A DNA stretch of 19,524 nt from Campylobacteraceae bacterium (GCA_027013265.1 JALUXQ010000041.1:1-19524), one strand, 5' to 3'. Shown: positions 1 to 7,689, counted from the stretch's first letter. The notes: generated by a model not told the origin, from the sequence alone. Program-made: numbers and translations.

Positions 1-56
1 CTCTTTGCAAAAAAAGATAAAATATTATCTTCGTCTTCAACTATCAATAATTTCAT
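1..56 (-). CDS. Response regulator, N-terminal fragment (truncated by window edge)
   Basis: Reading the minus strand from an ATG at 56 gives MKLLIVEDEDNILSFFAK and then runs off the window. A hydrophobic first strand (LLIV) followed at once by an acidic cluster (E7, D8, E9, D10) is the classic start of a CheY-like receiver domain, where these acidic residues bind Mg2+ next to the phospho-acceptor Asp. The style is that of OmpR/PhoB-type regulators, but the output domain lies outside the window, so the class is inference. There is no clear Shine-Dalgarno sequence before the ATG. The gene is divergent from the thioredoxin gene at 192, and the shared 135-bp gap holds a direct repeat that could be an operator. 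Confidence 0.75.
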   Translation of the reverse strand, partial: MKLLIVEDEDNILSFFAK

Positions 57-75
57 GTGTCTATTGTATAGTTTA

Positions 76-96
76 AAGATGAATTGAAGATGAATT
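76..96. promoter_or_regulatory. Direct repeat with 11-bp period, possible response-regulator operator
   Basis: The 10-base sequence AAGATGAATT occurs at 76-85 and again at 87-96, a period of 11 bases, or one helical turn. OmpR/PhoB-family regulators are known to bind direct repeats with this spacing. The repeat lies 20-40 bases upstream of the response-regulator start at 56 and also upstream of the divergent thioredoxin promoter. The repeat is seen directly; binding and autoregulation are inferred. Confidence 0.4.
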
Positions 97-152
97 TATT
101 GTTTCAGGGCGTTTTATTTTTATGCAAGAGTTCTTTAAAAATAACAAAAAAT

Positions 153-161
153 TGCTATAAT
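153..161 (+). promoter_or_regulatory. Extended -10 promoter for the zinc-ribbon thioredoxin gene
   Basis: TGCTATAAT is a perfect TGn plus TATAAT extended -10 element, 31 bases before the ATG at 192. An AGGAGA ribosome binding site at 181-186 lies 5 bases before the start. No clear -35 is seen, which is usual for Campylobacterota sigma-70 promoters. Confidence 0.65.
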
Positions 162-191
162 TAAAGAAAAGTTCAATAGCAGGAGAAAGAG

Positions 192-614
192 ATGAAAGTT
201 ATATGTCCACATTGTAAAGCTATAAACAATGTACCTAAAAAAGATGATTACAAAAAAGCAAATTGTGGCAAGTGTAAAAACTCACTATTAGAAGCAAAAC
301 CTATAGAGTTGAATAGTTCAAATATAGATAGAATTCTAGAAAATTCTGATATACCAGTTATCGTTGACTTTTGGGCACCATGGTGCGGACCTTGCAAGAT
401 GATGGCTCCTGTTTTTGCCGATGTTGCTTTGGGTTTTCCATTAAAAGCACTATTTGCCAAAGTAAATACTGAAAATGAACAGTTTTTGGGAAGCAGATTT
501 AAGATAAGAAGTATCCCAACTTTAGTAGTCTTTAAAAATAGCAAAGAAGTTGATAGGGTATCTGGTGCACTAGATCCAGTTTCACTAGAAAACTATGTTA
601 GAAGGTTTATTTAA
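192..614 (+). CDS. trxC: Thioredoxin with N-terminal zinc ribbon (TrxC/thioredoxin-2 type)
   Basis: Cytoplasmic disulfide reductase of the thioredoxin-2 class, 140 aa. The N-terminus carries two CxxC pairs (C5/C8 and C25/C28), as in the zinc ribbon of E. coli TrxC. A complete thioredoxin fold follows, with active site WCGPC (C65, C68) and the cis-proline motif IRSIPTL. In E. coli TrxC the zinc ribbon makes the protein responsive to oxidants; whether that holds here is inference. The gene has its own extended -10 promoter and a good AGGAGA site. It is monocistronic by layout: a hairpin spans its stop codon and a 200-base gap follows. A second thioredoxin without a ribbon (trxA, 8360-8677) lies in the same window near trxB, which presumably reduces both. 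Confidence 0.93.
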   Translation: MKVICPHCKAINNVPKKDDYKKANCGKCKNSLLEAKPIELNSSNIDRILENSDIPVIVDFWAPWCGPCKMMAPVFADVALGFPLKALFAKVNTENEQFLGSRFKIRSIPTLVVFKNSKEVDRVSGALDPVSLENYVRRFI

Positions 615-626
615 CAAACCTTCTAA
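598..626 (+). terminator. Hairpin across the trxC stop codon, candidate terminator
   Basis: An 11-bp perfect inverted repeat (TTAGAAGGTTT at 598-608 pairing with 616-626) has a 7-base loop that contains the TAA stop codon. The stem is stable enough to act as a 3' end, but no U-run follows, so factor-independent termination is uncertain. It may instead protect the 3' end of the mRNA. Confidence 0.4.
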
Positions 627-670
627 ACTTATCAACTGACCTTACGCACTAAATATAAAACTGAGTGAGA

Positions 671-742
671 GACAAGTTGCTTGCAAGTACGAGCTACTAG
701 TAGCTTCAAAACTATCAAAGTTATTACTTGGTGGAGTAATAA
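671..742. repeat. Palindrome-rich intergenic element upstream of ilvE
   Basis: The gap between trxC and ilvE holds three nested symmetries: the palindrome CTTGCAAG at 680-687, the perfect 14-base palindrome AGCTACTAGTAGCT at 692-705, and an 8-bp hairpin, TTATTACT at 721-728 pairing with AGTAATAA at 735-742. No open frame of useful length crosses it on either strand. It lies upstream of the likely ilvE -10 box at 775-780, so it is probably not part of the ilvE leader and may be a dispersed intergenic repeat. Copy number cannot be judged from one window. Confidence 0.4.
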
Positions 743-771
743 GCTCCTAAAACAGTATTTAATCTAAACTT

Positions 772-780
772 TGGTATTAT
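772..780 (+). promoter_or_regulatory. Extended -10 promoter for ilvE
   Basis: TGGTATTAT fits TGn plus TATTAT, ending 34 bases before the ilvE ATG at 815. It is the best -10 candidate in the gap, and transcription from it would exclude the palindromic element further upstream. Confidence 0.45.
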
Positions 781-814
781 TATAGCTATTTTAATATTAA
801 TAGGTTGAAAAAAG

Positions 815-1729
815 ATGGAAAAAGCAAAATTTATCTGGATGGATGGAAAATTAACTCCTTGGGATGAGGCAAATGTTCATATTTTGACTCACACTCTTCA
901 CTATGGCAATGGCGTTTTTGAAGGGACAAGGGCTTACATGACACAAGATGGTCTGGCTATATATAGACTAAGAGACCACACAAAAAGACTTTTAAACTCA
1001 GCAAAAATTACAAGAATTAAGCCCTCTTATACAGTTGAAGAGCTTGAAAATGCACAACTTGAACTTCTTCGTGCAAATGATTTTAAATCAAATGTATATC
1101 TTAGACCCCTTATATATCTAGGTTATGGAGTCATGGGGCTATACCATGTAAATGCTCCTGTAAATACCTCGATAGCCGCATGGGAGTGGGGTAGTTATCT
1201 TGGGGATGAAGGGCTAGAAAATGGTATCAGAGTCAAAATCTCATCTTTTACAAGAAACCCTGTTAGCTCTACTATGGGTAAAGCAAAGGCGGCTGCAAAC
1301 TATCTAAACTCACAATTAGCAAAATACGAAGCGATGGATGCTGGATATGAAGAGGCTCTTTTGTTGGATGAGGATGGCTTTGTTGCTGAAGGCAGTGGAG
1401 AGTGTTTTTTCATCGTGCGAGATGGAGTTTTAATATCTCCTCCAAATGACACTTCACTAGAGAGCATCACACAAAACAGCGTCATCATGTTGGCAAAAGA
1501 TGCAGGCATTACCGTAGAGAGAAGAAGAGTCACAAGAGATGAAGTTTATATTGCCGATGAAGCCTTTTTTACTGGAACTGCGGCTGAAGTAACTCCTATA
1601 AAAGATGTAGATAATTATGTGATTGGGGATGGAAAACGAGGACCTATAACAAAACAGTTGCAAGCTGCATATTTTGATGTCGTGTATGGAAGAAACGATA
1701 AATATAGAGACTTGTTAACATTCATTTAG
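815..1729 (+). CDS. ilvE: Branched-chain amino acid aminotransferase
   Basis: PLP-dependent class IV aminotransferase (304 aa, the usual IlvE length). It catalyses the last step of isoleucine, leucine and valine synthesis: transfer of an amino group from glutamate to the branched 2-keto acids, in the cytoplasm. Visible family signatures are LHYGNGVFEGTRAY near residues 28-41, the segment GKAKAAANYLNSQLAK with the PLP-binding lysine at about K158, and the EEALLLD...EGSGECFF block, whose Glu contacts the pyridine nitrogen. A near-complete match to the E. coli IlvE motif order makes D-amino-acid transaminase or aminodeoxychorismate lyase unlikely. The ribosome binding site is weak (AGGTTGA). An SPFH gene follows after 40 bases, so ilvE may head the plus-strand operon through 4621. 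Confidence 0.93.
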   Translation: MEKAKFIWMDGKLTPWDEANVHILTHTLHYGNGVFEGTRAYMTQDGLAIYRLRDHTKRLLNSAKITRIKPSYTVEELENAQLELLRANDFKSNVYLRPLIYLGYGVMGLYHVNAPVNTSIAAWEWGSYLGDEGLENGIRVKISSFTRNPVSSTMGKAKAAANYLNSQLAKYEAMDAGYEEALLLDEDGFVAEGSGECFFIVRDGVLISPPNDTSLESITQNSVIMLAKDAGITVERRRVTRDEVYIADEAFFTGTAAEVTPIKDVDNYVIGDGKRGPITKQLQAAYFDVVYGRNDKYRDLLTFI

Positions 1730-1769
1730 GTAGTTACAGTAGAATACAACAAAATTTTAAAGGATAGAG

Positions 1770-2852
1770 ATGCCAGTTGATTTAAATGATTATTTTAATA
1801 AGAAGAGTGGAAATGGTGGTGGAGGAAATGGTGGAGGAAATCGTCCTATGCCAAATATGGAGCCCCCAGAGTTTTTAAAAAATTTAGGTAAAAAAGCTGG
1901 TTTTTTGTATGTTTTGATTGCTGTAGTTGTGATTTTGGTCATAGCAAAACCTTTTATCGTCATAAATTCTGGTGAAATGGGTATAAAAGCAACTGCAGGA
2001 AAATTTGATCCAACTCCCATGAATCCAGGTTTTCATCTTTTCATACCTTTCTTACAAAATATCTTTATAGTTGATACAAAAGTAAGAATTATGAACTACA
2101 CTTCAGGAGCTGATCAAGAGAGAATCCAAAGAGGATCTGGTATAAAAAATAAAAATGCCATATCTGTACTTGATTCAAGAGGACTTCCTGTATCAATAGA
2201 CCTTACTGTGCAATACAAACTAGAACCAACAACTGCACCTCAAACCATAGCTACTTGGGGGCTCGCATGGGAAGATAAAATCATAAATCCAGTAGTTAGA
2301 GATGTTACGAGAAATGTCGTAGGTCAGTACCCTGCTGAAGAGTTACCGGTACAAAGAAATGCGATAGCTGCAAAAATTGACCAACAAATAAGGAAAAATA
2401 TAGATGCACAGCCTGGTCAACCAGTGCAACTCTTAACAGTACAATTAAGAAATATCATACTTCCTCAAAAGATAAAAGATCAAATTGAGAGAGTTCAAAT
2501 AGCAAAACAACAAGCTGCGCAAACCAAGTATGAAGTTGAGAGAGCAAACCAAGAGGCTAAGAAAAAAGCGGCGCTTGCAACTGGTGATGCAAATGCAAGA
2601 AAAATAAAAGCTCAAGGCCAAGCAGACGCTGTTAAAATTGAGGCTGATGCAAACGCATACGCAAATATTGAGATTGGTAAAAGTATAACTAAAAATTTAC
2701 TAGAGCTCAAGCAGATAGAGGTTCAAGGCAGATTTAATGATGCACTTCAAGTTAATAAAGATGCAAAAATCTTCCTGACTCCTGGTGGTGCTGTTCCAAA
2801 TATCTGGGTTGATACAAAAGACACTAAAAAAATGACAAGTACAAATAAGTAG
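1770..2852 (+). CDS. SPFH/prohibitin-family membrane protein
   Basis: 360 aa. The order of regions is: a Gly/Asn-rich cytoplasmic N-terminus (residues 14-24 almost all Gly), one transmembrane helix at about 44-63, an SPFH/Band 7 domain at about 63-265, and an Ala/Gln/Lys-rich helical region (about 240-300) of the kind that oligomerises into rings. The single N-terminal anchor and the segment beginning VINSGEMGIKAT match prohibitin-like members. Relatives form membrane-associated cages that scaffold lipids or modulate the FtsH protease. HflK also has a Gly-rich N-terminus, but no hflC partner is adjacent, so a stand-alone prohibitin-type role is more likely. The AAAGGA ribosome binding site is well placed. 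hisIE follows after 7 bases with no functional link evident. Confidence 0.85.
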   Translation: MPVDLNDYFNKKSGNGGGGNGGGNRPMPNMEPPEFLKNLGKKAGFLYVLIAVVVILVIAKPFIVINSGEMGIKATAGKFDPTPMNPGFHLFIPFLQNIFIVDTKVRIMNYTSGADQERIQRGSGIKNKNAISVLDSRGLPVSIDLTVQYKLEPTTAPQTIATWGLAWEDKIINPVVRDVTRNVVGQYPAEELPVQRNAIAAKIDQQIRKNIDAQPGQPVQLLTVQLRNIILPQKIKDQIERVQIAKQQAAQTKYEVERANQEAKKKAALATGDANARKIKAQGQADAVKIEADANAYANIEIGKSITKNLLELKQIEVQGRFNDALQVNKDAKIFLTPGGAVPNIWVDTKDTKKMTSTNK

Positions 2853-2859
2853 AAGACAG

Positions 2860-3543
2860 ATGAACACAGAGTTAATCAACAGCATAGACTGGAACAAAAA
2901 TCCTTTGATTCCTGTTGTCATACAAGATTATGATGATGGAAAAGTTTTGATGTTGGCTTATGCAAACAAAGAGGCTGTTGATTTAACTCTTAAAACAAAA
3001 CTTGCCCACTACTACTCAAGAAGCAGAAAAAAACTGTGGAAAAAAGGTGAGCAAAGTGGAAACACTCAAGAAGTAAAAGAGATTTATCTTGATTGCGATA
3101 GCGACACACTTCTGCTAAAAGTTAAACAAAACGGGGTAGCCTGCCATACTGGGAGAGTCTCCTGTTTTTTTAACAGGGTTGACATCACAGAAGAGTTACC
3201 TACCGTGGAACAAATCATAGAAAATTATAGCATCAGTGACAAGCTCTACCACACTATATGCGAAAGAAAAAAGTCAGATCCCAAAAAATCATATGTAGCT
3301 TCACTATTTAAAAAAGGTGAAAATTCGATTTTAAAAAAAGTTGTTGAAGAGGCAGGTGAATTTTGTTTTGCCGTAAAAGATGATGACGAAAGAGAGATTA
3401 TATATGAGGCAGCTGATTTGTTGTTTCACTCTCTAGTAGCATTAAGCTACAAAGATATAAATCCTGATTTAGTTAAGCAAGAACTTAAAAAAAGGTTTGG
3501 ACTAAGTGGGATAGAGGAGAAAAACAGCAGGAATAATGATTGA
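2860..3543 (+). CDS. hisIE: Bifunctional phosphoribosyl-AMP cyclohydrolase / phosphoribosyl-ATP pyrophosphatase
   Basis: Histidine biosynthesis steps 2 and 3: hydrolysis of PR-ATP to PR-AMP by the HisE part, then ring opening by the HisI part (227 aa, a normal fused length). The HisI domain (about 1-115) shows MLAYANKEA and SRSRKKLWKKGEQSGNTQ, plus metal-ligand cysteines C79, C95 and C102 in the order expected for the zinc site. The HisE domain (about 125-227) shows the MazG-like acidic helices KKVVEEAGEF and YEAADLLFH, which hold the Mg2+. No other his gene is in the window, so his genes are scattered here. The 3' end overlaps the next gene by 8 bases, which suggests coupled translation. Confidence 0.93.
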   Translation: MNTELINSIDWNKNPLIPVVIQDYDDGKVLMLAYANKEAVDLTLKTKLAHYYSRSRKKLWKKGEQSGNTQEVKEIYLDCDSDTLLLKVKQNGVACHTGRVSCFFNRVDITEELPTVEQIIENYSISDKLYHTICERKKSDPKKSYVASLFKKGENSILKKVVEEAGEFCFAVKDDDEREIIYEAADLLFHSLVALSYKDINPDLVKQELKKRFGLSGIEEKNSRNND

Positions 3544-4063
3544 GTTAAAATTTTCGATATTGAACTACATACACAATCTTAGCTTATATGATTATCTGGC
3601 TTTTGTTTGGTTGTTTTTGACTTTTTTAGTACTGGTTATTTTGGCGATAATTATCATGAAAAAAGCTACAAAAACATCTATGTTTATCCTTCTACTCTCC
3701 CTATTTTTACTACTTATTGGACCATTTATCATTAAGAATTACCTAAACAAAACTTTAAGAACAGTCGATACAAGTGATGTTAAATTTCAGAAATTACACT
3801 TTTCAAATACTCTCATAGTTGACTATAAAATAAAAGATTTGTCAAAACAAGATTTTAAAGAGTGCGAAGTACAGATAAAAGTCTATAAACCATCACCTTC
3901 AAAGATAAAACTATTTGTAAATAGACTAAAGCCAATCGAGCAAAGGACGATTTTACTGAAAGAGCATATAAAAGCGGGGGATTTTATCCAAAAAAGGTCT
4001 GTTTTTGATAATTTTGTCTATAACAAAGATATAAATGTATCTGTGCAAGCTCAATGTTACTAA
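3536..4063 (+). CDS. Two-helix membrane protein, DUF2393-like, first of a tandem pair
   Basis: 175 aa, function unknown. Two hydrophobic helices (about 20-41 and 48-67) are separated by only a short Lys-containing turn, so both ends likely lie on the same side. The C-terminal ~105 residues are soluble and rich in beta-strand, with a single Cys near 110. The arrangement resembles the small Campylobacterota proteins annotated as DUF2393; that family name is from memory and is the weak part of the call. The gene overlaps hisIE by 8 bases and is followed 12 bases later by a paralogue with the same topology, so the two products probably act together. Codon use and base composition look like those of the neighbours. 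Confidence 0.75.
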   Translation: MIELKFSILNYIHNLSLYDYLAFVWLFLTFLVLVILAIIIMKKATKTSMFILLLSLFLLLIGPFIIKNYLNKTLRTVDTSDVKFQKLHFSNTLIVDYKIKDLSKQDFKECEVQIKVYKPSPSKIKLFVNRLKPIEQRTILLKEHIKAGDFIQKRSVFDNFVYNKDINVSVQAQCY

Positions 4064-4075
4064 AGGATAGATAAG

Positions 4076-4621
4076 ATGGTATCTTATTTTACAATTGTGC
4101 ATATTATAACACTCTCTGTTTTATTTGTTGTATTTATCATACTGCTTATAGTATCCTTGAAAGAGACAAGAAAAAAAGTTCTATTTGCCATGATATTTTC
4201 AAATTTTTTGGTCGTCTCCATGCTAGCAGTTTTTTCTATGTTTGTACTAGATAAATATACAAAAAAAGCAAGACTTGAAGATATGAGCCAAGCTAGAGTT
4301 TTGATTAGTGAATCTTTTGTAATAACAGGCAGAGTCAGAAATATCGGAAGATTTGATATCTCAAAGTGTTTTTTAAATGTAAAGCTTGTCAACAATGCAA
4401 TCAGTGCTGGAAATCTTAATGGCTCAACTGTGTATAAACCTACAGGAGGATTAGAATTTTTGACAAAATCAACTGGACAAGAGAGAAAATCAACTATCAT
4501 AAAAGATTTTTTGATAGCTAAAAATCTAAAAGTAGATGAGTTGCGAAATTTTAGTGCATCTATGAGGTACCCATCATACTTTAAAAGTCCAACTCTTAGA
4601 TATAAACTACACTGTAGATAA
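4076..4621 (+). CDS. Two-helix membrane protein, DUF2393-like, second of a tandem pair
   Basis: 181 aa, function unknown. Topology matches the upstream gene: helices at about 5-27 and 36-57 and a soluble C-terminal domain of about 120 residues. In both proteins helix 2 leads into a Lys/Arg-rich stretch (NKTLRTVDTSD versus TKKARLEDMSQ), then a strand-rich segment and a Cys followed by alternating strand residues (ECEVQIKV versus KCFLNVKL). I read this as an old tandem duplication. The ribosome binding site is AGGATAG. The gene ends the plus-strand run and converges on purF, with only 5 bases between the two stop codons. Confidence 0.75.
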   Translation: MVSYFTIVHIITLSVLFVVFIILLIVSLKETRKKVLFAMIFSNFLVVSMLAVFSMFVLDKYTKKARLEDMSQARVLISESFVITGRVRNIGRFDISKCFLNVKLVNNAISAGNLNGSTVYKPTGGLEFLTKSTGQERKSTIIKDFLIAKNLKVDELRNFSASMRYPSYFKSPTLRYKLHCR

Positions 4622-4645
4622 ACTGATTACTTTATAAAGTAGTTT
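4621..4645. terminator. Palindrome between convergent genes, possible bidirectional terminator
   Basis: The 14-base palindrome TACTTTATAAAGTA (4628-4641) lies at the stop codon of purF, just past the stop of the plus-strand gene. AACT at 4621-4624 can pair with AGTT at 4641-4644 if GATT is bulged. It could end transcription both ways, but the stem is AT-rich and the U-tails are short, so confidence is low. Confidence 0.3.
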
Positions 4646-5964
4646 CCATCAAAACTTACAAGAGAGTAATTCATATCATCCCCTATACTTTTCTTTAAAG
4701 AGTCTATGCTTAGAAAGCTAAGAGAGTCAGCGTCTATGTACGCTCTTATCTCCTCTACACTCATATTTGCACTGATAAGCTCTTCATAGCTTGGTGTATC
4801 TATTCCATATCTACAAGGGTGCTTTATAGTGGGTGCTGTTATACACATATGTACCTCTTTTGCACCTGCTTCTTTTAGTATTCGCACGATTCTTTTAGAG
4901 GTTGTGCCTCTTACTATACTGTCATCAATAACCACAATTCTTTTATCTTTAAGTATCGCTTTTATAGGAGATAATTTCAGCTTGACTTTCATGTCTCTTC
5001 TAGCTTGGGTTGGCTCTATAAAAGTTCTTCCGACATAGTGATTTCTTACTATTGCCATCTCAAAAGGTATGCCGCTCTCGTGCGCATATCCCATAGCCGC
5101 ACTCACTCCGCTATCTGGAACAGGGATAACCAAATCAGCATCGATTTTATGCTCTCTTGCCATCGCCTTGCCCATCTCCTGCCTAACAGCATATACGCTC
5201 TTGCCAGCTATTATACTATCTGGTCTTGCAAAATAGATAAACTCAAAAGCACAGATTCTAGGATCTGGTTCAAAAAGTTGAATACTTTCAAATCCCTCTT
5301 TTTCCTCATCAAATATTATCATTTCACCAGGTTTAACATCTCTTATAAATTTAGCTCCCACCAAGTCAAAAGCACAAGTTTCACTAGATACTATATATCC
5401 CCCATCTTCAAGCTTTCCTAAAGAGAGTGGTCTAACACCATATCTGTCTCTTATGGCAAACATCTTATGCCTACTTTGTATCAAGAGACAATATGCTCCT
5501 TTTATGACATTCAGTGCTTCAATAATTCTATCTTTGAGGTGCTCTTCATGGCTTCTTGCTATGAGATGAATGATATTTTCTGTATCCATTTGAGATTGAA
5601 AAATCGCACCTTCGTTTATCAACTCTTGTCTTACTTCATCTTTATTAACCAAGTTTCCATTGTGTACGATAGATATCTCACCTAACTTATAGCTAGCGTG
5701 TATCGGCTGTGCATCGAGGATTGATTTGCTACCTGCTGTTGAGTATCTATTGTGCCCAACTGCAGAATTTCCCTCTAAAAACTTTAGAGCATCTTCATCA
5801 AATACCTCTGTAACCAAGCCTCTTTTTTTGATTTTTCTTAGGATTTTACTATCACTTGTGCTTATCCCCGTTGCCTCTTGTCCACGATGTTGCATCGCAA
5901 AAAGAGCATAATAAGCAACTCTTGAAGCCTCACTAGAATCAAACACACCAACTATTGCACACAT
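4627..5964 (-). CDS. purF: Amidophosphoribosyltransferase
   Basis: First committed step of purine synthesis: PRPP plus glutamine gives 5-phosphoribosylamine. 445 aa. The N-terminal Ntn-hydrolase glutaminase domain begins MCAIVGVF, so Cys2 becomes the catalytic residue after Met removal with no propeptide; GHNRYST and IVHNGNL follow. The C-terminal phosphoribosyltransferase domain has the PRPP loop VVIDDSIVRGTTS (about 344-356) and VPDSG. Of the four cysteines that hold the 4Fe-4S cluster in Bacillus subtilis PurF, the positions corresponding to two are Cys (C238 in PRICAFEF, C384 in HPCRYGID), but the C-terminal CxxC pair is replaced by Ser (S434 and S437 in SLVSFDGNYF). A cluster is therefore unlikely. 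It lies 9 bases after dapB, with AAGGAA as ribosome binding site. Confidence 0.95.
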   Translation of the reverse strand: MCAIVGVFDSSEASRVAYYALFAMQHRGQEATGISTSDSKILRKIKKRGLVTEVFDEDALKFLEGNSAVGHNRYSTAGSKSILDAQPIHASYKLGEISIVHNGNLVNKDEVRQELINEGAIFQSQMDTENIIHLIARSHEEHLKDRIIEALNVIKGAYCLLIQSRHKMFAIRDRYGVRPLSLGKLEDGGYIVSSETCAFDLVGAKFIRDVKPGEMIIFDEEKEGFESIQLFEPDPRICAFEFIYFARPDSIIAGKSVYAVRQEMGKAMAREHKIDADLVIPVPDSGVSAAMGYAHESGIPFEMAIVRNHYVGRTFIEPTQARRDMKVKLKLSPIKAILKDKRIVVIDDSIVRGTTSKRIVRILKEAGAKEVHMCITAPTIKHPCRYGIDTPSYEELISANMSVEEIRAYIDADSLSFLSIDSLKKSIGDDMNYSLVSFDGNYFIK

Positions 5965-5973
5965 TTTTTTCCT

Positions 5974-6744
5974 TTATAAGCCTAAACAGTCATTTATACT
6001 ATAGAGTCCGTTCTCTTTATTTACTATCCATTTTGCTGCTCTGATAGCACCTTTTGCAAAAGTATCACGACTAGTTGCTGTATGATTTAACTCTATAAAT
6101 TCACCATCATTATAAAATCCAACTGTATGGCGACCAACTATATCTCCACCACGAAGTGACATAACAGCTATCTCATCTTTACTTCTCTCTCCGATTAAGC
6201 CATTTCTTCCACTCACCCTTACATCTTCTAGCTCCAAATCTCTAGCTTTTGCAGCACTTTCACCTAGAGTGATAGCAGTTCCACTTGGTGCATCTTTTTT
6301 ATATCTATGGTGTTGTTCTACTATCTCTATATCAAAATCACTCAAACTACTTGCTGCTAAAGAGACGAGCTTGTTTAGAACTGCTACCCCCAAAGACATA
6401 TTTGTTGAGTATAAAATAGGCATCATTTTAGAAGCCTCTTTTAGTAGGTTTTGTTGATGTGGGCTAAGGCCTGTTGTTCCTATCACAAGTGGAGTTGGAT
6501 TTTCAAGTGCAGCTTCAAGAAGAGTCTCTGTAGCAAATGCAATAGTAAAGTCTATAACAACATCGCTATTTTTAAATAACTCTTCATATGAATCAGTAAC
6601 AACTGAATCCTTCGGAACCTGAAAACTAAAATCCTCTATAGCATGAAGCATATAAGGCTTTGCCTCAACATCATTTTTTAAATTTTCTATCAACAGATGC
6701 CCAACTCTTCCTGTTGAGCCGTGTATCCCTATACTTTTACTCAT
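5974..6744 (-). CDS. dapB: 4-hydroxy-tetrahydrodipicolinate reductase
   Basis: NAD(P)H-dependent step of lysine/meso-diaminopimelate synthesis, feeding peptidoglycan. I choose the ATG at 6744 (256 aa, product starting MSKSIGIHGSTGRVG) because GGAG sits 7 bases upstream. The frame stays open to 6795, but that would overlap trxB much further and put 17 unrelated residues before the nucleotide-binding loop. Signatures are the Rossmann loop GIHGSTGRVG, IGTTGLS, the catalytic segment EQHHRYKKDAPSGTA (His at about 145-146, Lys at about 150) and the RGGDIVGRHTVGF block. The start overlaps the 3' end of trxB by 8 bases, indicating coupled translation. Confidence 0.93.
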   Translation of the reverse strand: MSKSIGIHGSTGRVGHLLIENLKNDVEAKPYMLHAIEDFSFQVPKDSVVTDSYEELFKNSDVVIDFTIAFATETLLEAALENPTPLVIGTTGLSPHQQNLLKEASKMMPILYSTNMSLGVAVLNKLVSLAASSLSDFDIEIVEQHHRYKKDAPSGTAITLGESAAKARDLELEDVRVSGRNGLIGERSKDEIAVMSLRGGDIVGRHTVGFYNDGEFIELNHTATSRDTFAKGAIRAAKWIVNKENGLYSINDCLGL

Positions 6745-7669
6745 GTACATACTCCAAAGCTTGAATACCAGCAGTTGCACCATCTCCTGCGGCACATACT
6801 ACCTGTTTTGATGCATCAATTCGTAAATCTCCAGCCGCAAACAATCCCGCAACTGAAGTCTTCATTTTTAAATCAACTACAACATTTCCATTTTCACTTA
6901 ATTTGCAAAGTGGCTTTCCATCTTCTTGCATAAGCACTTGATTGTTTACATTCATGCCAACAAATACAAAAATTCCTGGAACTTCCAAATCTCTCTTGTT
7001 CTCCTCTTTATCAGATATCTTAACTCCATTTACTCCACTATTGTCACCATATATCTCATCAACTACGGAGTTTAAAATCAGCTCAATCTTATCGTTTTTC
7101 TTCACTTTTTCTACTGTCACAGGGCTAGCACGAAACTCATCTCGCCTATGTACTAAATAAACACGTGAACAGATATTTGCAAGATAGAGTGCCTCTTCTA
7201 GCGCTGTATCTCCGCCACCCAAAACTGCTACTTCTTTATCTTTATAGAAAAACCCATCACATGTTGCACAAGTACTGACTCCTCTTCCAAAAAAATTATC
7301 TTCGCCTTTTATACCAGCTCTTCTTGGAGTGCTTCCTGTGCAAACTATCACACTTTTGGCTTCGACCATCTTATCTCCAAGCAAAAATACTTCAAAGACT
7401 CCATCATCTCGTTTCGATATACGACTAACCTCTTCCATACTATGCTTCATGCCAAATCGCATACACTGCTCAGGCCAGTTTTGCATCATATCAAGTCCGC
7501 TCATAACATCGCTGATTCCTGGATAGTTTTCTATCTCACTACTTCCTGTTATCTGGCCGCCTGGCATACCTTTTTCAAACATTGTTACACTTTTTAATCC
7601 ACCTCTTGATGCATAAAGTCCAGCAGTAAGTCCAGCTGGTCCTCCACCGATTATCGCTAAATCTAACAT
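6737..7669 (-). CDS. trxB: Thioredoxin reductase
   Basis: FAD- and NADPH-dependent reductase that recycles thioredoxins, 310 aa, the usual low-molecular-weight form. The FAD site is IIGGGPAG near the N-terminus. The redox disulfide is CATC (C134, C137) and lies inside the NADPH domain, which also carries GGGDTA (151-156) and HRRDEFRA (174-181). A second FAD motif, GLFAAGDLR, is near the C-terminus. The ribosome binding site AAAGGAGAA is strong. The 160-base gap upstream contains two tandem copies of a hairpin-forming repeat. trxA lies about 700 bases upstream on the same strand, with one membrane-protein gene between them, so enzyme and substrate are probably co-regulated. Confidence 0.94.
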   Translation of the reverse strand: MLDLAIIGGGPAGLTAGLYASRGGLKSVTMFEKGMPGGQITGSSEIENYPGISDVMSGLDMMQNWPEQCMRFGMKHSMEEVSRISKRDDGVFEVFLLGDKMVEAKSVIVCTGSTPRRAGIKGEDNFFGRGVSTCATCDGFFYKDKEVAVLGGGDTALEEALYLANICSRVYLVHRRDEFRASPVTVEKVKKNDKIELILNSVVDEIYGDNSGVNGVKISDKEENKRDLEVPGIFVFVGMNVNNQVLMQEDGKPLCKLSENGNVVVDLKMKTSVAGLFAAGDLRIDASKQVVCAAGDGATAGIQALEYVHE

Positions 7670-7689
7670 TTTATTTCTCCTTTTTTGAT

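Noticed and set aside
671..742. tRNA gene or attachment site
   Set aside because: The symmetries are simple palindromes; no cloverleaf with T-loop or anticodon arm can be drawn, and no integrase is nearby.
5005..5421. Plus-strand open frame of 138 codons opposite purF
   Set aside because: It is antisense to strongly conserved purF sequence, with no good ribosome site and no family resemblance.
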